34,948 nt of DNA from Anaerotruncus sp. (GTDB lineage Bacteria > Bacillota > Clostridia > Oscillospirales > Ruminococcaceae): contig JAETRV010000026.1 of assembly GCA_021770005.1 (NCBI GenBank), positions 1-34,948 on the forward strand. The letters are read 5' to 3'. The position numbers were made by a program, and so were the translations under genes. The notes under the pieces are model-generated. The model saw nothing but the letters and a program-made list of their open reading frames with translations. It did no database searches and was not told the origin of the DNA. Positions 1 through 7,839 of the stretch are shown one piece after another (position 1 is the first letter of the stretch; the number at the start of each line of letters is the position of its first letter).

Positions 1-145
1 CCTAAGAGCCGACGCTTCGCGTCGGTTGGCCTATGTACGCCGATCTACGCGCTAAGAGCCGCCTTCGTCGGTTGCGCTCCGAAACGCTCGCTGCGGCTCG
101 CAGTGCGGCGGCAGTGAAAAAAATCGAGTAAAACTTTCGATCGTT
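1..145 (-). repeat. Hairpin-rich intergenic repeat, copy A (truncated by window edge)
   Basis: Positions 1-101 match 34848-34948 at the other end of the window with about five differences. The block holds a perfect hairpin (CCGACGC-TTC-GCGTCGG, 11-27), a module containing GCTAAGAGCCGCC and GCTCCGAAACGCTCGCTG, and then the reverse complement of the module TTTTACTCGATTTTT (near 118-135). The same modules recur in the copies near 13.4, 17.8, 27.7, 30.2 and 34.8 kb. No coding potential is seen. It lies 3' of the minus-strand SGNH hydrolase gene. Confidence 0.8.
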
Positions 146-181
146 TCACTGTTTGCCAAATAAAGGCCTCTCCGTCGATCT

Positions 182-1033
182 TCATCTGTCAAACAGCTTC
201 TTGAGATCAGAGAAAAACGCCGGGGAAGCCTGTCCGGCAGGGGCCGTGCCCGCATCCGGCGTCCAGACTCCGATCCGCCCTGGATGCCAGCTGCCCGGAC
301 TTTCCGGAGCCGGGGCTTGCCCGGACTCGGCCTCGGAAATATAAGGGCGGACCGCCTCCCGCCAGACCGCATAGCCCCTTTGGCTCAGATGCAGGCCATC
401 GAGCTGGTAGTCGTATGCAAGCTGCCAGTCAGAGCGGTCGAGCATGGGAAAAAACAGGTCGATATATGCCAGACCGCGCTCTTCGGCCATCTGCCGGATC
501 GACCGGTTGACCCGTTCGAGCTGCCGGTTATCCGGCAGGGTGCGCATATCCGAGCGGATTGGCAGCAGGCTCTGGACATAGATGCGGGTTTCGGGCAGCG
601 CCTGCTGTATCCGGTCGAGCAGCCCGGCATAGTCTGCACAGACCTCCTTTGGGGCGCGTTCCCCGAGGTCGTTGATCCCGACCAGCAGGAACAGCGTCCG
701 GGGCCGCAAGGCAACGACCTGATCCAGCCGGGCTTGCAGGCCGGCGATCTGGTCCCCGTCGATCCCGCGGTTGGCGATTTTCAGCGTCTTGGAAAGCTGC
801 TGCCATTCCCCGCGGTAGGTCAAGCTGTCCCCAAAAAAGACAATGTCGGCGGTTTCCCCGTGTGGCTCATATTCCTGCAACATTTTGGCGTACCCCTTCG
901 CAAACCCTTCCCCCTGCGTCTGTGCCAACTGTTCCAGGTAGACCGTCTTGTCGGGGTCCGCATGGCGCGCCCCATAGGCGGTCAGGGTCAGCGCTGCACA
1001 GACGAGCAGGGCGGCTGCCGCTCCCCATCGCAA
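182..1033 (-). CDS. SGNH/GDSL-family hydrolase with N-terminal membrane anchor or signal peptide
   Basis: A 283-aa exported esterase/lipase-fold hydrolase of the SGNH family, which removes acyl groups such as acetyl from carbohydrates or lipids; the substrate cannot be read here. The four conserved blocks are visible: GDS with the nucleophile Ser70, a glycine in NRGIDG near residue 90, GIND at 119-122 (oxyanion Asn), and DGLH at 212-215 giving the Asp-His pair. The N-terminus has Arg-Trp and then a long hydrophobic stretch without a clear lipobox, so it is a signal anchor or cleaved signal. The TTG start at 1033 is chosen because GGAGGG lies six bases upstream; the frame is open to 1174 but no ribosome site supports a longer form. 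The C-terminal ~45 residues are Pro/Ala/Gly-rich. It follows the pyridoxamine kinase gene by 86 bases on the same strand and may be co-transcribed. Confidence 0.88.
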   Translation of the reverse strand: MRWGAAAALLVCAALTLTAYGARHADPDKTVYLEQLAQTQGEGFAKGYAKMLQEYEPHGETADIVFFGDSLTYRGEWQQLSKTLKIANRGIDGDQIAGLQARLDQVVALRPRTLFLLVGINDLGERAPKEVCADYAGLLDRIQQALPETRIYVQSLLPIRSDMRTLPDNRQLERVNRSIRQMAEERGLAYIDLFFPMLDRSDWQLAYDYQLDGLHLSQRGYAVWREAVRPYISEAESGQAPAPESPGSWHPGRIGVWTPDAGTAPAGQASPAFFSDLKKLFDR

Positions 1034-1119
1034 AGCAATCCCTCCATTCACATGTTTCGACCAGATTCGACTTTGAAACCTGTAAAAAATCCCCTCCCAG
1101 CGAGAAGCCGGGCAGACGC

Positions 1120-1983
1120 TTACAGAAGCTGGTAGTTGGTGAGCACCTCGCGATGGGTCAGCCATCCGAGGCATTTTTCCAGCATCACCCCGTAGCGCGT
1201 GTCGGTCCCATAGCTAAAGGTTGTCTTGATCGCCAGCTCGACGAAACAGGTCGCCCGGTCCATCGCCATTGGGAAGCTGTCCCCGGTGAGCATCGCGCCG
1301 GTGAGTACGCTCGCGAAGATGTCCCCTGTGCCGGGATAGGAGGTCGGCACATAGTCATAGTTTACACACCAGTAGGCGTTCTGCCGGCGGTCATAGCCCA
1401 CGTTGGCGCATTCGCCGGAAGCCAGCTCCGCCCCGGTAATCACCACATACCGCGGCCCAAGCTCGGAAAGCCGCGCCATCATGCTTTTGAGCTGCTGGCG
1501 GGTGAGCGGTTCGTGGCGGTAGGGCTCCCCCAAAAGCAGGTATGCCTCGGTCAGGTTTGGGGTGATGACCGCCGCCGACTGCACCAGCAGGCGGATCTGT
1601 TCCACCAGCTCGGGGGTATAGGTGCGGTAGATTTTTCCATGGTCCCCCATCACCGGATCGACCACCGCGAGCGCGTCCGGATAGGCGGAGATGAACGCCT
1701 TCATGTCGCCCGCCTGGGAGGGGTTGGAGAGGAATCCGGAATAGATTCCTTCCAGGTCTACCGACAGCCGCTGGTAGTGCTCGACGGTGGGATAAATATA
1801 GTCGGAGAGGTCGCGGTGCACCACCTCGCCCAGCCCGCCGGTGTGGGTGGACATCACAGCGGTAGGGATCGGGCAGACCTGTACCCCCATGGCCGATAGG
1901 GTCGGGATCACGACTGCGAGCGAGCTGCGTCCGAACCCGGCCAGCGCGTGGATCGCCGCGACTCTTGGCGGACGGTTGTTCAT
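1120..1983 (-). CDS. Pyridoxamine kinase (PdxY/PdxK-like), B6 salvage
   Basis: A 287-aa cytoplasmic ribokinase-superfamily enzyme that phosphorylates pyridoxal, pyridoxamine or pyridoxine with ATP in vitamin B6 salvage. Family signs are the N-terminal AAIHALAGFGRSSL segment, DPVMGDHGK in the middle, TPNLTEAYLL, and the C-terminal YPGTGD anion-hole motif with the catalytic Asp. Length is normal for the family. The ATG at 1983 is preceded by AGGTG at about eight bases. The frame stays open upstream to 2427, but that part runs through the divergent small gene and looks like no protein. The gene precedes the SGNH hydrolase gene and is divergent from the 60-aa ORF at 2152. No riboswitch is visible in the 168-base divergent gap. 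Confidence 0.93.
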   Translation of the reverse strand: MNNRPPRVAAIHALAGFGRSSLAVVIPTLSAMGVQVCPIPTAVMSTHTGGLGEVVHRDLSDYIYPTVEHYQRLSVDLEGIYSGFLSNPSQAGDMKAFISAYPDALAVVDPVMGDHGKIYRTYTPELVEQIRLLVQSAAVITPNLTEAYLLLGEPYRHEPLTRQQLKSMMARLSELGPRYVVITGAELASGECANVGYDRRQNAYWCVNYDYVPTSYPGTGDIFASVLTGAMLTGDSFPMAMDRATCFVELAIKTTFSYGTDTRYGVMLEKCLGWLTHREVLTNYQLL

Positions 1984-2151
1984 AAGCGGACACCTGCACT
2001 TTCCTCGGTTTTGAAAAGATTCTGGAAATTCATTTTTCGCCCGGGCGGCTTGTAGATTTGTTCTGCGAACCGGGCAAACTAGTTTCGGCGGATTCCGCCC
2101 CGGGCCATCCGGCAGGAGGCCCTGAAATACGCAGATGGGGAGGTGGATTGG

Positions 2152-2334
2152 ATGAACAAGGCAGCTACCACAGCGATGACTGGTGTTGCGGTTGCGATGG
2201 CCGCGGGGACTGCGGCATATATGCTCTCGGGGCATGGCAAAAACAGCACCAGCAAAAAGCTCAAACGCAACGCGACCAAGGCGGTCAAAACGCTTGGGAA
2301 CGTGCTCGACAGCGTGGAATATCTCATGCATTGA
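2152..2334 (+). CDS. Small membrane-anchored protein of unknown function (60 aa)
   Basis: A 60-aa protein with one hydrophobic helix at about residues 5-24 (Ala/Met/Val/Gly-rich) followed by a lysine-rich stretch (KNSTSKKLKRNATKAVK) and an amphipathic end. This is the layout of small single-pass proteins of the YtxH-like kind, but I do not recognise a named family. It is judged real because GGGGAGG at 2137-2143 sits eight bases before the ATG and a good terminator follows directly. It stands alone, divergent from pyridoxamine kinase and convergent with trkH. A GTG at 2143 is in frame but overlaps the ribosome site. Confidence 0.72.
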   Translation: MNKAATTAMTGVAVAMAAGTAAYMLSGHGKNSTSKKLKRNATKAVKTLGNVLDSVEYLMH

Positions 2335-2340
2335 GAGAGG

Positions 2341-2375
2341 AGGGAGGCTTTCGGCTGCGAAAGGCTCCCTTCTTT
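2341..2375 (+). terminator. Rho-independent terminator of the 60-aa gene
   Basis: A 13-bp stem with one mismatch (AGGGAGGCTTTCG / CGAAAGGCTCCCT), a GCTG loop and a following TCTTT, seven bases after the stop codon. Confidence 0.8.
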
Positions 2376-2394
2376 GTATGTTCGGCGCAGCGGG

Positions 2395-2422
2395 CGCCGT
2401 TCCTTTTACAAAAGGAACGGCG
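2395..2422 (-). repeat. Perfect inverted repeat between convergent genes, possible trkH terminator
   Basis: Twelve-base arms (CGCCGTTCCTTT / AAAGGAACGGCG) around TACA, ten bases beyond the trkH stop. It can act as a terminator hairpin on the minus strand, but no T-run follows on that strand, so the role is uncertain. Confidence 0.5.
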
Positions 2423-2431
2423 GGCAAGCCC

Positions 2432-3844
2432 CTAAATCCCGATCTGCCCTTCGGGCAGCACCCGCCGGCTGGACGGTTCCCTGCGCATCGCGAGCGAGAG
2501 CAGGAACGAGACCGGCCCGAGCCGCCCCATATACATCAGGAGGATGAGCAGCCCGCGGGAAACCGGGCTTGCGGCGCCGGTCACCCCGACCGAAATCCCG
2601 ACCGTTGCAAACGCGGAAACGCTCTCATAAAACGCGTCGATCCCGCTGATCTCGGCGGGCCCATCGGTAAGCATCACACAGGCCGCGCTCATCGAGACCG
2701 CAGCCAACCCCATCAGCACGACCGCCAGCGACTTGTAGACCGTCCCGTGGTCCAGCCGCCGCCGGAAGAGGACGACCTCCTCATCCCCGCGGGCAACCGA
2801 GCAGACGGTCGCGGCCAAAACAACAGCAGTCGTACACTTAATGCCGCCTCCGGTCGAGCTGGGGGCAGCTCCGATAAACATAAACAGTGCGGAGAGGACC
2901 TTGGTGCTCCCCCGCATCAGATCGCAAGGGAACGAGTTAAAGCCCGCGGTGCGGCAGGTCACCGAATAGAACCACGCGGCTCCCAGCCGCTGGGCATTGT
3001 TCGGCAGCGCGCCAAGGGTGGCCGGGTTGGTCCATTCGCAGAGCAGCGTCATGAGCGTGCCGGAGACGAGCAGGACGCCGGTCGCCGCCAGCACCACCCG
3101 GGTATGGAGCTGCAAGGTGCGGGTGCGGCGGTACTGGAACAGGTCGTAATAGACCACAAACCCAAGCCCCCCGGCGATAATCAGCGCGCTGACCGTCCCC
3201 ATAACCAGCGGGTCTGCGTTGTAGTTGGTGAGGGAGGAGAACGCCCCCTGGCCGCCGAACAGGTCAAATCCCGCGTTGCAGAATGCGGAAACCGCGGTGA
3301 AGACCGCGAAGAAGACCCCCTGTACGCCGTACTGCGGCACCAGCGAGAACATCAGCAAAAGCGCGCCGGTCCCTTCCGCGGCAAGCGCGCCGCCTACCAC
3401 CAGACGGAGCAGCGGGCGGATGGTAAATTGCTGGGTGCCGATCGATTCGCGCGCGAGGTCGAGGCTTCTGCGCTCCAGCCGCCGGCCGACCGCCATGGAA
3501 AAAAAGCTGGTCATTGTGACCAGCCCAAGCCCGCCGGTCTGGATCAGCAGCAGGATCACGCACTGTCCGAACCCGGTCCAGTGGGTGTAAGTATCATAGA
3601 TTACCAGCCCGGTGACGCAGGTTGCCGAGGTCGCGGTGAACAGGCAATCGAGCAAAGGCGTCCAGCTGCCCTCCCGGCTGGAAACCGGCAGCATCAATAA
3701 AAAAGTGCCGGCGAGGATTACCATGGCAAAGCTCACCGCGATCGTCCGGGCCGGGAACCGGAAGAGAAACTGGGTCCGCGAGCCCGGCCGCCCGCGGCCG
3801 AACGGCTCCGGGCGGGAGATGCGAACCGGAAAAGAGCCGGTCAC
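2432..3844 (-). CDS. TrkH/KtrB-family potassium uptake channel subunit
   Basis: A 470-aa polytopic membrane protein forming the K+-conducting subunit of a Trk/Ktr system. Four pore-loop motifs with a filter glycine are visible: TSATCVTGL, VSAFCNAGFD, CRTAGFNS and VSAFATVGIS. The TGGGIK segment before the last third is typical of the family, and the C-terminus ends soon after MGRLGPVSFLLSLAMR, also typical. The start is the GTG at 3844, whose bases overlap the TGA of the upstream NUDIX gene (GTGA), so translation is probably coupled. No cytosolic RCK partner (trkA/ktrA) is present in the window; it must lie elsewhere or be absent. An in-frame upstream start is blocked by the overlap. Confidence 0.93.
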   Translation of the reverse strand: MTGSFPVRISRPEPFGRGRPGSRTQFLFRFPARTIAVSFAMVILAGTFLLMLPVSSREGSWTPLLDCLFTATSATCVTGLVIYDTYTHWTGFGQCVILLLIQTGGLGLVTMTSFFSMAVGRRLERRSLDLARESIGTQQFTIRPLLRLVVGGALAAEGTGALLLMFSLVPQYGVQGVFFAVFTAVSAFCNAGFDLFGGQGAFSSLTNYNADPLVMGTVSALIIAGGLGFVVYYDLFQYRRTRTLQLHTRVVLAATGVLLVSGTLMTLLCEWTNPATLGALPNNAQRLGAAWFYSVTCRTAGFNSFPCDLMRGSTKVLSALFMFIGAAPSSTGGGIKCTTAVVLAATVCSVARGDEEVVLFRRRLDHGTVYKSLAVVLMGLAAVSMSAACVMLTDGPAEISGIDAFYESVSAFATVGISVGVTGAASPVSRGLLILLMYMGRLGPVSFLLSLAMRREPSSRRVLPEGQIGI

Positions 3845-4263
3845 GGCTCCGGTTTGACCGTGAGAAACCGCTTGGCTTCCCGGATCAGGTTCTTGTCATT
3901 CCGGAAGGTGACCAGCCCATCCGCCTCGTCCAGCAGGCACCAGCGGTAGTCGCTGATCTCTTCCTCCTGCTTGGTGACGGTATCGTCCGCCTTGGGGCTC
4001 CCCAGAAAATAGACCACCTGTTTTTTGACATGCGGCTTGGGGAAATATTCGACGCTCTGCCGGAATCCATCCATCAGGTTGACATCCAGCCCGGTCTCCT
4101 CCTTGATCTCCCGGAGTGCGGTTTGCAGCTCGTTCTCCCCCGATTCCACATGCCCTTTCGGGAAAGACCAGTGACCGCCGCTTTTATGCTTAATCAGCAA
4201 AAGCTCATACTTTTCCTTTCGCTTGCGGTAGACCAGTGCACCGCACGATTTTTCACGCAACAT
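3841..4263 (-). CDS. NUDIX hydrolase, Ap4A (bis-5'-nucleosyl-tetraphosphatase) type
   Basis: A 140-aa NUDIX enzyme. The full NUDIX box is at residues 37-59: Gly37, Glu43, Arg51-Glu52, Glu55-Glu56 and Gly58, which bind Mg2+ and the diphosphate. The N-terminal KSCGALVYR and the HKSGGHWSFPKGHVE segment are characteristic of diadenosine tetraphosphate hydrolases, so Ap4A cleavage is the likely reaction, though substrates of small NUDIX enzymes are hard to call. The ATG at 4263 has an AAGGA-type site upstream. Its TGA overlaps the GTG of trkH, so the two genes form an operon, which pairs nucleotide clean-up with K+ import. Confidence 0.9.
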   Translation of the reverse strand: MLREKSCGALVYRKRKEKYELLLIKHKSGGHWSFPKGHVESGENELQTALREIKEETGLDVNLMDGFRQSVEYFPKPHVKKQVVYFLGSPKADDTVTKQEEEISDYRWCLLDEADGLVTFRNDKNLIREAKRFLTVKPEP

Positions 4264-4534
4264 TTTTGATCGTCCTTCCTGCCGCGGCGCCGGTCTGCGC
4301 CGCCTGCCTCCTGTGTGCAGAGCACAGAATTATGCTGTTCAAAGCCCGTATTCACCCTCTAGGCGATAAATAATACAAGGCTTTTAATACTATACCACGT
4401 TTGGGGCCGGTTTAAAAGTAGTATTTTCTGTTTTTTATATCCGTCCGGGATTCCGGGGCTTCTTTTGGTCCAAAAGCTTAGATTCCAATTTAGGATCTAA
4501 AGGTTTACTCGAATTGAAACAGGCCCTTAAATGG
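4264..4534. other. Intergenic stretch with a candidate NUDIX-trkH promoter and a decayed mini-repeat
   Basis: On the minus strand TATAGT (4389-4394) lies 16 bases from TTTAAA (4411-4416), a modest promoter candidate for the NUDIX-trkH pair. At about 4478-4532 there is TTAGATTCC...GGATCTAA, then GGTTTACTCGAATT and an end GAAACAGGCCCTTA. These resemble, in degraded form, the TTTACTCGATTTT module and the TTTCAAACAGGCTCTTA end of the repeat family seen elsewhere. No gene is seen. Confidence 0.45.
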
Positions 4535-4575
4535 AAAAAACGCCCCCCAGCGATTGGATCGCCGGAGGGCGTATA
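4535..4575 (-). terminator. Rho-independent terminator of the secreted-protein gene
   Basis: On the minus strand a 14-bp stem (CGCCCTCCGGCGAT / ATCGCTGGGGGGCG, with one mismatch or wobble pairs) is followed by TTTTTT, about 27 bases past the stop at 4602. Confidence 0.88.
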
Positions 4576-4601
4576 TTTTTACAAACGCTTGTTGCTGGGG
4601 A

Positions 4602-5762
4602 TCAGTCGTTCAGGACAAACTTTACGCTGCCCTCGACCGTCTCATAACGGGAGCTGGAAGGTTTGAACTTGAAGGTGTAGGAACGGCCGCTGCGGATCTC
4701 GGTTTTGGAACCGTTGCTCCAGGAAACCGAACCGCGGATCTCGTCGCCTTCGTCGTTGCGGGCGGTGATGCTGTCTTTCAGCTCTCTGGTGTAATCGCTG
4801 AGGCGGTCGCCTTCCTCAAAGTACATGGTGCTGTTATAACGCAGGGTGACATCCTCCGAGTTGCCGTCCACATAGATTTTGATATTGCCGGTAACGGTCG
4901 GGAGTCTGCTGTCATCCGGGGTAAAGACAAACGAATGGGTGCCGCTCTTATCGAGCGAATAGCTGGTGCGGCTGCTCTTCCAATCGCAATCGCCCGAGAG
5001 ATACTCCTTGTTGACCGTGTCGTAAGCCTCTACATTGTCGTTCAGCTCGTCGATCAGGTCATCCAGCGTATCGTCATAATCGGCGTTGATCGCCTTGGTG
5101 GTCAGGCGGATCCGGCTATCGGACGAGCTGGAGGTGTTGCTGTTCTTGATATTGATGGTGTTGCCCTTGTTGGAAGAGGTGTTGATGGTATTTTTGTTGG
5201 TCGAGGCGGACGGCGAGGAAACGGTGTTGGTCTTGACCGACTGGCCAGCCGAATTTTTCACAGTCGCCTTGCTGTTGCTGACATTGACCGTCTTGATCGA
5301 GGCTTTGTCCCCGACCACCACGTTTGCAGCCGCATTGACCGCCAAGGTGGTGACACTGCCGTTGACGTTGACCTTGTTCGGGGCGTTGACAGTCATCTTG
5401 GTTGCGGTCCCGTTCATTGTGACCGAGATGGCGCTGTCAAGGCTCTTATCGACGGTCAACGAATTCATGGAACCGCTGATCGAAAGGGAGGTCTGCTTGG
5501 ACAGGTTGACCGCCTTGCCGTTGCCGTTCGCATCCACGAAGCAGACAACGAAATCCTTGTCCGCATCGGTCTTGAGGGAGAAATCCGCGGATTTCAGGTT
5601 GAAGCTGCCGACTGCCGCGCCGTTCTGCACGAACTGGACCTTCCCGTTGGCGACATGCATACTGTAGACGGAAGAGGATGCCGCGCTCGCCATCACGCCG
5701 AGGCTCAACACCAGCATTGCCGCAAGCAGCAGGCTCAGGAGTTTTTTGCTGACTGTTTTCAT
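4602..5762 (-). CDS. Secreted protein with Asn/Ser/Thr-rich linker and two tandem C-terminal domains
   Basis: A 386-aa exported protein. A signal peptide covers residues 1-28 (KK, hydrophobic core, ASA cleavage site). Residues ~30-175 form a beta-rich region with many short Val/Asn/Thr repeats of the kind LTVDKSLDSAISVTMNG, suggesting a right-handed beta-helix or Ig-like fold. Residues ~175-220 are a low-complexity Ser/Thr/Asn/Lys linker. Residues ~228-305 and ~306-386 are two copies of one domain; compare HSFVFTPDDSRLPTVTG with YTFKFKPSSSRYETVEG. No sortase motif, SLH domain or catalytic motif is seen, so it is probably a cell-surface or matrix protein. The ATG at 5762 follows AAGGGTGA. The gene stands alone with its own promoter (5996-6024), and a short mobile-type repeat occupies its leader. 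Confidence 0.82.
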   Translation of the reverse strand: MKTVSKKLLSLLLAAMLVLSLGVMASAASSSVYSMHVANGKVQFVQNGAAVGSFNLKSADFSLKTDADKDFVVCFVDANGNGKAVNLSKQTSLSISGSMNSLTVDKSLDSAISVTMNGTATKMTVNAPNKVNVNGSVTTLAVNAAANVVVGDKASIKTVNVSNSKATVKNSAGQSVKTNTVSSPSASTNKNTINTSSNKGNTINIKNSNTSSSSDSRIRLTTKAINADYDDTLDDLIDELNDNVEAYDTVNKEYLSGDCDWKSSRTSYSLDKSGTHSFVFTPDDSRLPTVTGNIKIYVDGNSEDVTLRYNSTMYFEEGDRLSDYTRELKDSITARNDEGDEIRGSVSWSNGSKTEIRSGRSYTFKFKPSSSRYETVEGSVKFVLND

Positions 5763-5785
5763 AGTTCACCCTTCTTTTTTAAAAT

Positions 5786-5950
5786 TAGGGCTTGTTTGAA
5801 AATAGAGAAATAGCCGGATTTTTCGCAAGAGGCGAGCAGCTGCAAAGAGAAAAGCGCAGGAATACTTTGTGTATTCCGAGCATTTTTCACGCAGCAGATG
5901 CCGTTTCTTGTAGAAAAAGACGGTGGTTTCGATTTTTCAAACAGCCCCTA
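5786..5950. mobile_element. MITE-like element, long form, in the leader of the secreted-protein gene
   Basis: 165 bp bounded by TA on each side. The ends are inverted: TAGGGCTTGTTTGAAAA on the left and TTTTTCAAACAGCCCCTA on the right, about 14 of 17 positions matching. The interior includes a GAATACTTTGTGTATTC hairpin. It carries no ORF. The copy at 24201-24259 keeps the same two ends with most of the interior missing. TA-flanked inverted ends are typical of IS630/Tc1-type non-autonomous elements, but no transposase is in the window. It lies between the promoter at 5996-6024 and the gene. Confidence 0.75.
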
Positions 5951-5995
5951 GCGGCCGTTTTGGGAACCGCCGGGAGTGTCGCCCCCATTGCTCCC

Positions 5996-6024
5996 ATCAT
6001 ACAACAGACTCGCTATCCTGTAAA
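5996..6024 (-). promoter_or_regulatory. Sigma-A promoter of the secreted-protein gene
   Basis: On the minus strand TTTACA (6019-6024), a 17-base spacer and TATGAT (5996-6001). Transcripts would carry a leader of roughly 225 bases that includes the MITE-like element. The rest of the 353-base gap (5951-6115) holds nothing else I recognise. Confidence 0.75.
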
Positions 6025-6115
6025 CAGATTTTGCCGGGAAAAGGGGACAGTTTCTGTAAAATTTTCTGTTTGGACACAATCTGCACATAATTCAATCAAA
6101 TTTTTGACACCGGCA

Positions 6116-7552
6116 TCAGTACGCCTTCCCCCAGATGATGCTGGTGGTGGCGGGCTTGCCGCAGATCGGGCAGACCTCCCCCAGCTTTTCCTGCTCAAAC
6201 GGCATACACCGGGAGGTCAGGCCGGCCTCCTCCTTGACCTTCAGCTCGCACGCCTCGTCCCCACACCACATGGTCTTGAAAAAGCCGGATTTCTCCTGCG
6301 CGGCCTGTTTGAGCTCGTCGAACGAGGAGACCGCCCAGGTGCGGGCTTCGCGGTTGGCAAGGGCTTTGGCGTAGAGGCCGTCGTGCACCGCCTTGAGCAG
6401 CTCGGGGATTTTGGTTTCCAGCGCGTCGAGCGGGACGACGGTCTTTTCGCGGTTGTCCCGGCGCACCAGCACGCACTGGCCCGCCTCGATGTCGCGCGGG
6501 CCCATCTCGAGCCGGAGCGGGACCCCCTTCATCTCGTATTCGGCAAACTTCCAGCCTGCGGAATTGTCGCTGTCGTCGACCTTGACCCGGCAGAACTGCC
6601 CGATCCGGGCGGAGACCTCACGCGCCTTTTCGAGCACGCCCGGCTTATGCTGGGCGATCGGCAGCACCACCACCTGCACCGGCGCAATGGCGGGCGGCAG
6701 GACAAGGCCGTTGTCGTCCCCGTGGGTCATGATGATCGCGCCGATGATCCGGGTAGACATCCCCCAGGAGGTCTGGTGCGGATACTGCGGCTTGTTGTCC
6801 CGGCCTTGGAAGGTGATGTCAAACGCGCGGGCGAACCCGTCGCCGAAATAGTGGGAGGTCCCGGATTGGAGGGCCTTGCCGTCGTGCATCATCGCTTCGA
6901 TGGTATAGGTCGCCTCCGCGCCCGCAAACTGCTCCTTTTTGGTCTTGCGCCCCTTGACAACCGGGATCGCCAGCGACTGCTCACAGAAATCCGCATAGAC
7001 GTTCAGCATCCGCTCGGTCTCCTCATACGCCTCCTGTGCGGTCTCGTGCATCGTGTGGCCCTCCTGCCACCAAAATTCACAGGTGCGCAGGAACGGGCGG
7101 GTGGTCTTTTCCCACCGCACCACCGAGCACCACTGGTTGTAGAGCTTGGGCAGATCGCGGTAGGATTTGATGATCTTGGCGTAGTGCTCGCAGAAGAGGG
7201 TCTCGGAGGTCGGGCGGACACAAAGGCGCTCGGTGAGCTTCTCCTCGCCGCCATGGGTCACCCACGCGACCTCGGGCGCAAACCCTTCCACATGGTCCTT
7301 CTCCTTTTGCAGCAGCCCCTCCGGGATGAAAAGCGGCATCTGGATATTCTCATGACCCAAGGCTTTGAACCGGCTGTCGAGGTCGTTGCGGATGTTCTCC
7401 CAGATCGCAGTGCCGTACGGCCGCACGATCATACAGCCCCGGATCGAGGAATAGTCCGCAAGGTCGGCCTTGCGCACAATGTCGGTATACCATTTTGCGA
7501 AATCCTCATCCATCGAGGTAATCGCTTCCACCATTTTTTTCTGATCTGCCAT
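6116..7552 (-). CDS. proS: Prolyl-tRNA synthetase, type 3 (archaeal/eukaryal-like)
   Basis: A 478-aa class II aminoacyl-tRNA synthetase that charges tRNA-Pro. Motif 2 is in the [20 protein letters not shown] region, the [13 protein letters not shown] segment lies in the active-site domain, and motif 3 is in [11 protein letters not shown]. An anticodon-binding domain begins near [12 protein letters not shown]. The C-terminal zinc-type domain has paired cysteines (CGDEAC and CPICG) and ends in WGKAY, the terminal Tyr typical of the type-3 form; the bacterial editing insert is absent. The ATG at 7552 is chosen by family length, although its GGAG is about 12 bases away; an in-frame ATG at 7573 would add seven residues. 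It is monocistronic with a good promoter at 7613-7641 and no T-box leader. Confidence 0.96.
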   Translation of the reverse strand: MADQKKMVEAITSMDEDFAKWYTDIVRKADLADYSSIRGCMIVRPYGTAIWENIRNDLDSRFKALGHENIQMPLFIPEGLLQKEKDHVEGFAPEVAWVTHGGEEKLTERLCVRPTSETLFCEHYAKIIKSYRDLPKLYNQWCSVVRWEKTTRPFLRTCEFWWQEGHTMHETAQEAYEETERMLNVYADFCEQSLAIPVVKGRKTKKEQFAGAEATYTIEAMMHDGKALQSGTSHYFGDGFARAFDITFQGRDNKPQYPHQTSWGMSTRIIGAIIMTHGDDNGLVLPPAIAPVQVVVLPIAQHKPGVLEKAREVSARIGQFCRVKVDDSDNSAGWKFAEYEMKGVPLRLEMGPRDIEAGQCVLVRRDNREKTVVPLDALETKIPELLKAVHDGLYAKALANREARTWAVSSFDELKQAAQEKSGFFKTMWCGDEACELKVKEEAGLTSRCMPFEQEKLGEVCPICGKPATTSIIWGKAY

Positions 7553-7612
7553 AATTCGGTTTCGCTCCTTCATAAAATCGGTGGCTCCAAACCACCTTCC
7601 TCTGATTCCTAT

Positions 7613-7641
7613 ATCATACCGAAAATTGCCTGAAAAAGCAA
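7613..7641 (-). promoter_or_regulatory. proS promoter
   Basis: On the minus strand TTGCTT (7636-7641), a 17-base spacer and TATGAT (7613-7618). The leader is about 55 bases and includes a small GGTGG...CCACC hairpin just upstream of the gene. Confidence 0.8.
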
Positions 7642-7689
7642 GTGGATGCGATCGAAAGCGCGTAAAGTATATATTTTTGTTATGAAACA

Positions 7690-7718
7690 TTGATTTTTTA
7701 TTTTTAATCCGTTATACT
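7690..7718 (+). promoter_or_regulatory. Promoter of the GGDEF gene
   Basis: TTGATT (7690-7695), a 17-base spacer and TATACT (7713-7718). The leader of about 115 bases ends in a hairpin with arms GCCAGCA (7787-7793) and TGCTGGC (7814-7820), placed three bases before the ribosome site. This could modulate initiation, but I see no match to a known riboswitch. Confidence 0.75.
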
Positions 7719-7839
7719 TATTTAGTAATAAGTGACAAACGACAGGGACTATTTCTGAAGAAACAAATCGACGTATATGGTGAGGGGCCAGCAACACCGG
7801 CTGCATAGATTGGTGCTGGCTGGCGGAGAGGGATATGGG

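Noticed and set aside
862-1899. A 345-codon plus-strand open frame opposite the SGNH and pyridoxamine kinase genes
   Set aside because: It overlaps two well-recognised genes in antisense, has no ribosome site and a composition typical of shadow frames in GC-rich DNA.
7553-7640. T-box leader for proS
   Set aside because: There is a GGTGG hairpin near the gene, but the leader is only ~55 bases and lacks the T-box core sequence, specifier stem and terminator.
7719-7839. Cyclic di-GMP riboswitch in the GGDEF leader
   Set aside because: Only one simple hairpin is present; the conserved GEMM core and tetraloop-receptor features are not seen.
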